Assembly (NCBI GenBank): GCA_049647245.1
Contig: JBARXH010000284.1
Location: 1-6,277 of the forward strand
Origin: Litorimonas sp049647245
GTDB lineage: Bacteria > Pseudomonadota > Alphaproteobacteria > Caulobacterales > Maricaulaceae
Reading direction: 5' to 3'
DNA: 6,277 nucleotides
Every line of letters begins with the position of its first letter. The stretch's first letter is position 1. A program made the translations under genes and the position numbers. Below the pieces are notes generated by a model that was not told where the DNA came from, did no database searches, and saw only the letters and a list, made by a program, of their open reading frames with translations. Of the stretch, positions 1 through 5,361 are shown in pieces.

Positions 1-58
1 GGCCAAGCTGGCCGAGAGGGCCCGGCTGGGGGATCGGCGGCGGGGCAGGCTCGGTCAT
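1..58 (-). CDS. Possible N-terminus of a divergent leftward gene, cut by the window edge
   Basis: An ATG read leftward from base 58 opens a frame that stays open to the window edge. It gives 19 residues beginning MTEPAPPPIPQPG, a proline-rich start. A GGAG lies at 74-71 on the minus strand, 12 bases before the ATG, which is a rather long spacing. Most codons end in G or C, as in the other genes here. The product is not recognised and too little is visible to assign a family. The rightward frames over the same bases are also open for a while, ending at 81-83, about 136 and about 146, so the tail of a rightward gene cannot be excluded. The leftward reading is preferred only because it has both a start and a possible ribosome binding site. 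Confidence 0.3.
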   Translation of the reverse strand, partial: MTEPAPPPIPQPGPLGQLG

Positions 59-160
59 GGTCGGGGGCGACTCCACGGCGTGAGGCCCGGGCGGGTCTGC
101 CGGGGCGGGCCGTCCTTCTACGCCGCAACGCGCTAAAGGGCGGTTAAGGCGCAAGCGGAA

Positions 161-270
161 TGTTCCGGATCCGAACCGGACCTGGACCGACCGGACGCGC
201 GGCGCGTCAACGATCCGTCAACCCTATTGGCCCAAGCCTTCACGCACGAAAGGGGTGTTCCGTCCCGGAA
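161..270. repeat. Pair of similar 15-base dyads, possible operators
   Basis: TGTTCCG at 161-167 is followed after three bases by CCGAA (171-175). TGTTCCG at 256-262 is followed after three bases by CGGAA (266-270). The two 15-base units agree at 11 positions and begin 95 bases apart, close to nine turns of DNA. The second is a perfect five-base inverted repeat, TTCCG-TCC-CGGAA. The first also pairs with CGGAA at 156-160 to give CGGAA-TG-TTCCG. Such an arrangement can be a pair of operators for a dimeric regulator, but no regulator is identified and short dyads arise by chance in GC-rich DNA. Confidence 0.3.
194..222. promoter_or_regulatory. 15-base perfect palindrome overlapping tandem CGTCAAC repeats
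   Basis: GACGCGC-G-GCGCGTC at 194-208 is a perfect seven-base inverted repeat around one central base. Its right arm runs into CGTCAAC (205-211), which recurs at 216-222, exactly 11 bases later and so on the same face of the helix. The opposite strand reads GTTGACG twice. No -10 box lies at a suitable distance for those to be leftward -35 boxes. A protein-binding site is the likeliest use, if there is one. Confidence 0.3.
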
Positions 271-374
271 AGAGTGTCTCTTTTGAAAAGGACAGGGCGT
301 CCGGGCTGCGCTATGGCGCGCGGCGAACAGGACCGAACCGCGCGGCCCCGCAAAGGACCGGGAGCCGCGGACTC

Positions 375-380
375 AGGAGG
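375..380 (+). promoter_or_regulatory. Strong ribosome binding site for glutamate dehydrogenase
   Basis: AGGAGG matches the Shine-Dalgarno consensus and ends five bases before the ATG at 386, which fixes the start of the dehydrogenase. Confidence 0.85.
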
Positions 381-385
381 CCCCC

Positions 386-1819
386 ATGGCCAAGCACCGC
401 AACCCCCAGGCCCACACCGGAGAACTCGGTTTCCGCGAGAGCGTGGAGCTCATGTTCAACCGCGCGGCCTCGTTCATGGACCTGTCGCCGGCCCTGATCG
501 AGAAGATCCGGGTCTGCAACGCGACCTACATCGTGCGCTTCGGCGTGAAGCTGCGCGGCGAAATCAAGACCTTCGTCGGCTACCGGTCGGTCCATTCCGA
601 ACACCGCGAACCCGTCAAGGGCGGCATCCGCTACTCCTCCCACGTCAATCAGGACGAGGTCGAGGCGCTGGCCGCGCTGATGACCTACAAATGCGCGCTG
701 GTGGAAGTCCCCTTCGGCGGCTCCAAGGGCGGGCTGTGCATCAATCCCAAGGACTGGAACGAAGAAGAGCTGGAACGCATCACGCGCCGTTTCACCTTCG
801 AGCTGTCCCGCCGCGACCTGATCCACCCCTCGCTCAACGTGCCCGCCCCCGACATGGGCACGAGCGAGCGCGAGATGAGCTGGATGATGGACGAGTACCG
901 CCGCCTGCATAACGACAATATCGACAATATCGCCTGCGTGACCGGCAAGCCCGTCCACTTGGGCGGGATCGAAGGCCGCGTGGAGGCCACGGGCCGGGGC
1001 GTGCAATATGCCTTGCGGGAATTCTTCCGTCACGAGGAGGATGTCGAGGCCGCCGGCCTGCGCGGCGATCTGCAGGACAAGACCGTGGTCGTTCAGGGTC
1101 TCGGCAATGTGGGCTACCACGCCGCCAAGTTCGTGTCCGAGGAGGACGGCTCCAAGGTCGTCACCGTGATCGAGCGCGAGGGCGCGATCCGCAATCCGGA
1201 CGGGCTGGATATCGAGGCGCTGAAGATGCACCTCATGGCCGGGCGTCCCCTGGCGGAATTCGACGGCGGGGAGTTCGACGAGGACGGCCGCACCGCGCTG
1301 GAGGACCGTTGCGACATCATGATCCCGGCCGCGCTGGAAGGGCAGATCAACCTCGACAATGCCTACAAGGTGAAAGCCAAGCTGATCATCGAGGCCGCCA
1401 ACGGCCCCGTCACGGCCAAGGCCGACAAGATCCTGCGCGACCGCGGCGTGACCATCATCCCGGACATGTACGCCAATGCGGGCGGCGTGACCGTGTCCTA
1501 CTTCGAGTGGGTCAAGAATATCAGCCACATCCGGTTCGGCCGGATGCAGCGCCGCAACGAGGAATCCCGCAATCGGCACCTGATCGAGGCGCTGGAAGAC
1601 CAGGGCATCAAGTTCACCGAGGAGTTCAAGAGCGAGTTCATGGACGGCGCGGACGAACTGGATCTCGTCCGGGCCGGTCTCGACGACACGATGCGGCTGG
1701 CCTACCAGAACATCCGCGCCGCGCTGAAGGAGAAGCCCGAACTCGAAGACCTTCGCACGGCCGCCTTCTACGTCGCCATCAGCGACATCGCCCTGCACTA
1801 TCAGAGCATCGGGCTGTAG
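386..1819 (+). CDS. gdh: Glu/Leu/Phe/Val-family glutamate dehydrogenase, animal-mitochondrial-like, 477 aa
   Basis: The enzyme should oxidatively deaminate L-glutamate to 2-oxoglutarate and ammonia, or run in reverse, in the cytoplasm. The glutamate-binding domain (about residues 1-200) has K78 in KGGIRYS, K102 in MTYKC, K114 in PFGGSKGG and D156 in VPAPDMG. The spacing closely matches the substrate-binding and catalytic Lys/Asp set of characterised GDHs. The dinucleotide-binding domain has GLGNVG at 238-243, and E263 at the end of the second strand favours NAD over NADP. Later family motifs are EAANGPVT, PDMYANAGG and SYFEW (371-375). A helical stretch at about 388-420 sits where animal GDH carries its antenna, and GADELDLVRAGL and LEDLRTAA follow as in the animal enzyme. 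At 477 residues it is longer than the usual 410-450 of bacterial hexameric GDH. The start is set by AGGAGG. Glutamate is the likely substrate; leucine or phenylalanine specificity is less likely. Confidence 0.95.
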   Translation: MAKHRNPQAHTGELGFRESVELMFNRAASFMDLSPALIEKIRVCNATYIVRFGVKLRGEIKTFVGYRSVHSEHREPVKGGIRYSSHVNQDEVEALAALMTYKCALVEVPFGGSKGGLCINPKDWNEEELERITRRFTFELSRRDLIHPSLNVPAPDMGTSEREMSWMMDEYRRLHNDNIDNIACVTGKPVHLGGIEGRVEATGRGVQYALREFFRHEEDVEAAGLRGDLQDKTVVVQGLGNVGYHAAKFVSEEDGSKVVTVIEREGAIRNPDGLDIEALKMHLMAGRPLAEFDGGEFDEDGRTALEDRCDIMIPAALEGQINLDNAYKVKAKLIIEAANGPVTAKADKILRDRGVTIIPDMYANAGGVTVSYFEWVKNISHIRFGRMQRRNEESRNRHLIEALEDQGIKFTEEFKSEFMDGADELDLVRAGLDDTMRLAYQNIRAALKEKPELEDLRTAAFYVAISDIALHYQSIGL

Positions 1820-1896
1820 CCACGATTGACGGTCCCGTCTCCGTCGCGGAAAACCAGGCTCGTTGCGGAACATCAGGGCGACGGGAGGGCCTGGGC
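1820..1896 (+). promoter_or_regulatory. Short leader with competing pairings over the flavoprotein RBS
   Basis: This 77-base gap separates the dehydrogenase stop from the next start. GACGG (1828-1832) can pair with CCGTC (1841-1845) across an eight-base loop, a small hairpin without a T-tract. Alternatively CCGTCGC (1841-1847) can pair with GCGACGG (1878-1884), or TCCCGTC (1833-1839) with GACGGGA (1880-1886). Both long-range pairings cover part of the Shine-Dalgarno sequence at 1883-1888. The structures are mutually exclusive, so translational control is conceivable, but chance pairing in GC-rich DNA is the default explanation. Confidence 0.25.
1883..1888 (+). promoter_or_regulatory. Ribosome binding site choosing the ATG at 1897
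   Basis: GGGAGG lies eight bases before the first of two adjacent ATG codons (1897 and 1900). It supports a start that keeps the N-terminal export signal, and it argues against the much longer open frame that extends back through the dehydrogenase. Confidence 0.7.
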
Positions 1897-3120
1897 ATGA
1901 TGGATCGTCGGACGCTGCTGCACCTGACGGGCGCGGCACTGATCGCGGGCTGTGCGAGGTCCGGCTCTTCGCAAGCGAACCCTTCCGTGGTCGTTGCGGG
2001 CGCGGGCATCGTGGGTGCGTCCATCGCCTACCACCTGTCACGGCAGGGTGCGGCCGTGACCGTCATCGACGCGGCCGCTCCGGCGAGCCAGACCACATTG
2101 GGCAATTTCGCCTGGATCAATGCCAGCTGGGCGAAACAGCCGCGGCACTATCATGCGTTGAACCAGGACGGCGTGGCGGGTTGGAGATCCCTGTCCAAGG
2201 CCCTCGGCATCCCTCTCAAGGGAGGCGGCTCCATCGAGTGGTTCGACAGCGAAGCGCGGCAGGACAGGCTGGCGGAGCAGATCGAGGAGCAGGTCGCCTG
2301 GGGCGAGCCAGCAGAGATGATCGACCGCGCGCGCATGGAGGCCCTGGAACCGCGCGTGACGTTCGGCGATGCGCGCCGGGCCGCAGTGTCGCCCAATGAC
2401 GCGGCCATCGATCCCGTGCTCGCGACCTGGGCCTTGCTGGAAGCGGCAAGGAAGACCGGCGCGGACCTGCGCTACCCCTGCCGGCTGGAAGGCGTGGTCT
2501 CGAATGTGGACGGCATCCGCGCGGTCGAGACGAGCACGGGTTCCATTCCTGCTGACCGGTTGGTGCTGGCGACCGGGGCGACCCCCGGCGTGGCGCAGGC
2601 CTTTGCGGGGACAAGGCTGCCGCAGCGCTCCACGCCCGGCGTGATCGCGATCACCCGCCCCATGCCGCCGCTCCTGGAGCGGTTGGTCATCGCGCCGGGT
2701 GTGCATCTGCATCAGCGCCTGGACGGCCGGGTCGTGCTCGGCGAGCAGGACGGAGCGCCGGAGACCGAAGCGCATGCCATGCGATTGGCGGATCGTCCCA
2801 TCGTCTTCCCGGACGCCGCCCATGCCCGACAGCATTTCGAACGGATCCGCCGGGTCGCCGAGCTTTATGTGCCCGGAATGGCCAAGGCCCGGATGGAGTC
2901 CGTCCATATCGGCTGGCGGCCCCTGCCTGTGGACGGTCATCCGGTGCTGGGTCCGACACGATCGGAGCCCGATAGCTACATCGCAATCATGCATAGCGGC
3001 GTGTCCTTAGCCCCCGTCGTCGGGAAGCTGGCGGCGACGGAGATCGTGTCGGACACACGGATCGAGGCGCTCGCGCCCTATCGGCCGGACCGGACGTTCG
3101 ATACGGTCCGCCGGTATTGA
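1897..3120 (+). CDS. FAD-dependent oxidoreductase, DAO family, with Tat/lipoprotein-like leader, 407 aa
   Basis: This is a D-amino-acid oxidase/sarcosine oxidase-type flavoenzyme (COG0665-like), expected to oxidise an amine or amino acid; the substrate cannot be read from the sequence. Residues 31-58 form the FAD-binding Rossmann motif: GAGIVG (35-40) and D58 ending the second strand. The C-terminal FAD-contacting segment has GWRPLPVDGHPVLGP (339-353) and HSGVSLAPVVG (366-376), both classic for the family. The first 30 residues are extra: R4-R5 followed by T-L-L, a hydrophobic run, then the lipobox-like L15-I-A-G-C19. This looks like a twin-arginine lipoprotein signal, so the holoenzyme may be exported and lipid-anchored. 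A20 after the cysteine is not an inner-membrane retention signal by the usual rule. The gene is co-directional with gdh, 77 bases downstream. The family is near certain, the export moderately so. A cytoplasmic form starting near V31 would have no evident ribosome binding site. Confidence 0.9.
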   Translation: MMDRRTLLHLTGAALIAGCARSGSSQANPSVVVAGAGIVGASIAYHLSRQGAAVTVIDAAAPASQTTLGNFAWINASWAKQPRHYHALNQDGVAGWRSLSKALGIPLKGGGSIEWFDSEARQDRLAEQIEEQVAWGEPAEMIDRARMEALEPRVTFGDARRAAVSPNDAAIDPVLATWALLEAARKTGADLRYPCRLEGVVSNVDGIRAVETSTGSIPADRLVLATGATPGVAQAFAGTRLPQRSTPGVIAITRPMPPLLERLVIAPGVHLHQRLDGRVVLGEQDGAPETEAHAMRLADRPIVFPDAAHARQHFERIRRVAELYVPGMAKARMESVHIGWRPLPVDGHPVLGPTRSEPDSYIAIMHSGVSLAPVVGKLAATEIVSDTRIEALAPYRPDRTFDTVRRY

Positions 3121-3137
3121 GCCGGCGTCCGCCGGCT
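3120..3137 (+). terminator. Hairpin after the flavoprotein stop, possible weak terminator
   Basis: AGCCGGC (3120-3126) and GCCGGCT (3131-3137) form a seven-base stem with a GTCC loop, beginning at the last base of the TGA stop. Only a weak T-rich stretch (TTCGGGTCT) follows. A competing hairpin pairs CGCCGG (3109-3114) with CCGGCG (3122-3127), and GTCCGCCGG occurs twice (3106-3114, 3127-3135). The position just after a gene supports transcription termination or mRNA 3' end protection; the poor T-tract counts against an efficient intrinsic terminator. Confidence 0.45.
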
Positions 3138-3183
3138 TCGGGTCTGCCGCATCAATCGCCGCTATTTGCTCCGGGACGCTAGT

Positions 3184-3207
3184 TTGGGGCACCGTTTGCC
3201 CTATAAG
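3184..3207 (+). promoter_or_regulatory. Candidate promoter/operator before the S9 peptidase
   Basis: TATAAG at 3202-3207 is the best -10-like box in the 132-base gap and lies 45 bases before the peptidase ATG. No good -35 is spaced to it: TTGGGG at 3184-3189 leaves only 12 bases. An imperfect inverted repeat, TGGGGCA (3185-3191) with TGCCCTA (3197-3203), includes one G-T pair and overlaps the -10-like box, so it could be an operator. Independent transcription of the peptidase is plausible but unproven. Confidence 0.25.
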
Positions 3208-3240
3208 CCCGCTATGCAACCGATGCCCGACCCCATGCCC

Positions 3241-3246
3241 AAAGGA
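3241..3246 (+). promoter_or_regulatory. Ribosome binding site choosing the ATG at 3253
   Basis: AAAGGA ends six bases before ATG 3253. This start places a signal peptide exactly at the N-terminus. In-frame earlier starts at TTG 3166 or at ATGs between 3214 and 3240 would put about 4-29 charged or proline-rich residues ahead of it. Confidence 0.65.
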
Positions 3247-3252
3247 TACCGT

Positions 3253-5325
3253 ATGACATTGTCCCGCCTGACCAACACCGCCTCCCTGCTCGCGACGGCG
3301 TTCGCGCTGTCCGCCACGATGGCTGCCGCGCCCGCGCTCGCCGCGCCCATGGAGATCGAGGACATCGCCAAGATCGCCAATGCGGGCAATCTGGCCGTGT
3401 CACCGGACGGGCAGACCCTCGCCTACACCGTGTCCAGGACGCCCGATCTGCATGCGGGCGAGAAGGACGGCACAGCCAGGAGTACGCTGTTCGTGAAGCG
3501 TCCCGGCCAGGAGGCGGTGCAGTTCGCGTCCGGCGAAGGGAGCGTAGGCCGCGTGCAGTTCAGCCCGGACGGACAGACGATCCACTTCGTCACGCGCCGC
3601 GGCGACGACAAGATGTCCAGCCTCTACGCGCTTCCGCTGAACGGCGGCGAGGCGACCAAGGTCTTCGAACACGAAACGGCTATCGGCGACTACGCCATGT
3701 CGCCGGATGGCGGGCGGCTCTACTTCGTCGCGACGGAGAAGGCCCAGGACACGTCGGCGCTCAAGGACAAGGGCTTCGATGCCTACGCCTACGAGGAAGA
3801 CCAGCGCATGGGCGGTCTCTGGACCGTGTCCCTGAGCGGGGACGAAGCGGAGGCCGAGCTGCGCTATTCCGACAAGCATGTGACGGGACTGGAACTGTCC
3901 GGCGACGGCCGCACGCTGGTCGTGTCCGCCGTGCCGAGCGCTCTGGTGGACGACGTGCTCATGAAATCGCGCCTGCACGTGATCGACGCCGCCAGCGGCA
4001 CCGTGCGCGCCGAGGTCGCCACGCCGGGCAAGCTGGGCGGGTTCAGGATCTCTCCGGACAACCGCCGTATCGCCTTTCTGGCCGGCACGGATATCGGGGA
4101 CACCTCGACCGGGGTGATCATGCTCGCCGACCTCGCGACCGGCAGCTACACCCAGCTGACGCCGGACGCGCTGCAGCACGTAATGGACGTGGAATGGCTC
4201 GACACGGACACGATCGTCGCCAACGCCCACCGCGGCGTGGAAAGCGCGCTGGTCGCCTATGACCTGCAAGGCAATGAGGAACGCACCTTCGCCACGCCCG
4301 ACGACATCGTGGTGCGCGACGTGGTTGTGGGCGCGCAGGGCCGCATCTATCTGACGGCCGACAGCCCCGCCCACCCGCGCGAAGTCTTTTCGGTGATGCC
4401 GGGCCGCGTTTCCAAGCTGACCGACCACAATGAATGGCTCGCGGATATCGACCTCGCGCCGCAGCGCGCCTTTTCCTTCACCGCCCGCGATGGCCGCGAG
4501 GTCGAAGGCGTCCTCATCACGCCCGAAGGCGCCGCCCCGCGCGGCGGCTGGCCGCTGATCCTGACGGTGCACGGCGGGCCGGAAGCGCACGATTCCGACG
4601 GCTGGGTCACGGCCTATTCGCGTCCTGGCCAATTCGGCGCAGGTGATGGCTACGCCGTCTTCTACCCCAATTACCGCGGGTCCACGGGACGCGGCGTCGC
4701 CTACGCCAAGGAGCACCAGGACGACTATGCGGGGGCGGAGTTCAACGATCTGGTCGACGCCAAGAATGCCCTGGTCGAAGCCGGGATCGCGGATGCGGAC
4801 CGGGTCGGCATCACGGGCGGCTCCTACGGGGGTTATGCCTCCATGTGGGGCGCGACGGCCCAGTCCGAGCATTTCGCGGCCGCCGTGCCGTTCGTTGGCA
4901 TTTCCAACCAGATCTCCAAATTCGGCACGAGCGACATCCCAAACGAGATGCATCTCGTCCACTCGCTGCGCTGGCCGTGGGAGGACAATTGGATGAACCT
5001 GCTGGAGCGCTCGCCCATCTTCCATGCGGGCCAGTCGACCACGCCGACCCTGATCCTGCACGGCGAGCGCGACACGCGCGTCCACCCCAGCCAGTCGATG
5101 GAACTCTACCGCGCCATGAAGGTGCGGACCGACACGCCCGTGCGACTGGTCTTCTATCCGCGCGAAGGCCACGGCAACCGCCGCGCGGCCGCCCGCCTCG
5201 ACTATGCCTACCGCCTGATGCGCTGGATGGACACCTACCTCGCCGAGGACGCCACGCGCGACGACCCCATGCCGGCCTTCGATATCGGCATCGAGGAGAA
5301 GCTGGGGATGGGCGGGGAAAAGTAG
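3253..5325 (+). CDS. Secreted S9 (prolyl oligopeptidase) family serine peptidase, 690 aa
   Basis: The protein should cleave short peptides outside the cytoplasm, as a dipeptidyl-peptidase or acylaminoacyl-peptidase type of S9 enzyme. A Sec signal peptide spans about residues 1-30 (hydrophobic core 12-26, APALA-A cleavage site). Residues about 35-410 form a beta-propeller with repeated SPDG-type turns at 50-53, 104-107, 150-153 and 267-269, plus a degenerate SGDG at 216-219. The alpha/beta-hydrolase domain begins near 415: VHGGP (439-443), Y474 in PNYRGSTG as the likely oxyanion-hole tyrosine, GGSYGGY (522-528) with nucleophile S524, D607 in HGERDTRVH and H640 in REGHGNR. The triad is complete, so an active enzyme is expected. 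The length is normal for the family and no frameshift is seen. It follows the flavoprotein after 132 bases and may have its own promoter. Exact specificity (after Pro, Ala or blocked residues) cannot be read here. Confidence 0.95.
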   Translation: MTLSRLTNTASLLATAFALSATMAAAPALAAPMEIEDIAKIANAGNLAVSPDGQTLAYTVSRTPDLHAGEKDGTARSTLFVKRPGQEAVQFASGEGSVGRVQFSPDGQTIHFVTRRGDDKMSSLYALPLNGGEATKVFEHETAIGDYAMSPDGGRLYFVATEKAQDTSALKDKGFDAYAYEEDQRMGGLWTVSLSGDEAEAELRYSDKHVTGLELSGDGRTLVVSAVPSALVDDVLMKSRLHVIDAASGTVRAEVATPGKLGGFRISPDNRRIAFLAGTDIGDTSTGVIMLADLATGSYTQLTPDALQHVMDVEWLDTDTIVANAHRGVESALVAYDLQGNEERTFATPDDIVVRDVVVGAQGRIYLTADSPAHPREVFSVMPGRVSKLTDHNEWLADIDLAPQRAFSFTARDGREVEGVLITPEGAAPRGGWPLILTVHGGPEAHDSDGWVTAYSRPGQFGAGDGYAVFYPNYRGSTGRGVAYAKEHQDDYAGAEFNDLVDAKNALVEAGIADADRVGITGGSYGGYASMWGATAQSEHFAAAVPFVGISNQISKFGTSDIPNEMHLVHSLRWPWEDNWMNLLERSPIFHAGQSTTPTLILHGERDTRVHPSQSMELYRAMKVRTDTPVRLVFYPREGHGNRRAAARLDYAYRLMRWMDTYLAEDATRDDPMPAFDIGIEEKLGMGGEK

Positions 5326-5333
5326 GGGAGAGA

Positions 5334-5361
5334 GCGGGGCGGCTTAAGACGACCGCCCCTC
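5334..5361. terminator. Hairpin between convergent genes, possible bidirectional terminator
   Basis: GGGGCGG (5336-5342) pairs perfectly with CCGCCCC (5353-5359) across a ten-base loop, and G5334 can pair with C5361 past a mismatch. The loop contains the stop codon of the leftward gene (5344-5346), so the right arm codes for its last residues. No T-tract follows on either strand. The location in an 18-base convergent gap suggests a shared stop or RNA 3' end structure, but intrinsic termination is uncertain. Confidence 0.4.

Larger units (their letters stand above)
59..385. promoter_or_regulatory. Non-coding region upstream of glutamate dehydrogenase
   Basis: These 327 bases contain no convincing gene. 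Open frames starting at 160 and 255 continue out of frame through the dehydrogenase, have no Shine-Dalgarno sequence and give arginine/proline-rich translations typical of shadows. The region should carry the promoter of the dehydrogenase and perhaps that of a leftward gene at the left edge. No strong sigma-70 pair is visible. TTGAAA at 283-288 resembles a -35 box, but the nearest -10-like sequence (CGCTAT, 309-314) is 20 bases further on, so it is only a candidate. Several symmetric motifs lie here: a repeated TGTTCCG dyad, a 15-base palindrome, tandem CGTCAAC heptamers and a TTGG-C-CCAA palindrome at 227-235. Confidence 0.55.

Noticed and set aside
205..222. Two GTTGACG copies on the minus strand as -35 boxes of a leftward promoter
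   Set aside because: No -10-like hexamer lies 16-18 bases further along the minus strand from either copy.
160..912. Plus-strand 250-codon open frame starting upstream of gdh
   Set aside because: It has no Shine-Dalgarno sequence, is rich in Arg/Pro/Gly and overlaps most of the first third of gdh out of frame.
1309..1896. In-frame upstream extension of the flavoprotein
   Set aside because: It overlaps the 3' part of the dehydrogenase in another frame, is arginine-rich without domain character, and a good ribosome binding site marks ATG 1897.
311..2041. Minus-strand open frame of 576 codons over the glutamate dehydrogenase
   Set aside because: It runs in codon register with the dehydrogenase, where a stop requires a TTA, CTA or TCA sense codon; these are avoided in this GC-rich gene. 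The translation has no recognisable domain, while the plus strand has a full set of GDH motifs.
2038..2994. Minus-strand open frame of 318 codons over the flavoprotein
   Set aside because: It is in register with the sense gene and ends where the sense gene uses a TCA serine codon (2038-2040). There is no ribosome binding site or recognisable domain.
3166..3252. TTG start at 3166 adding 29 residues to the S9 peptidase
   Set aside because: The extension is proline- and charge-containing and would push the signal peptide inward. ATG 3253 has AAAGGA at a proper distance and begins the signal peptide.
3400..5172. Minus-strand open frame of 590 codons over the S9 peptidase
   Set aside because: Same in-register antisense effect. 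The sense frame has a signal peptide, propeller repeats and a complete catalytic triad.
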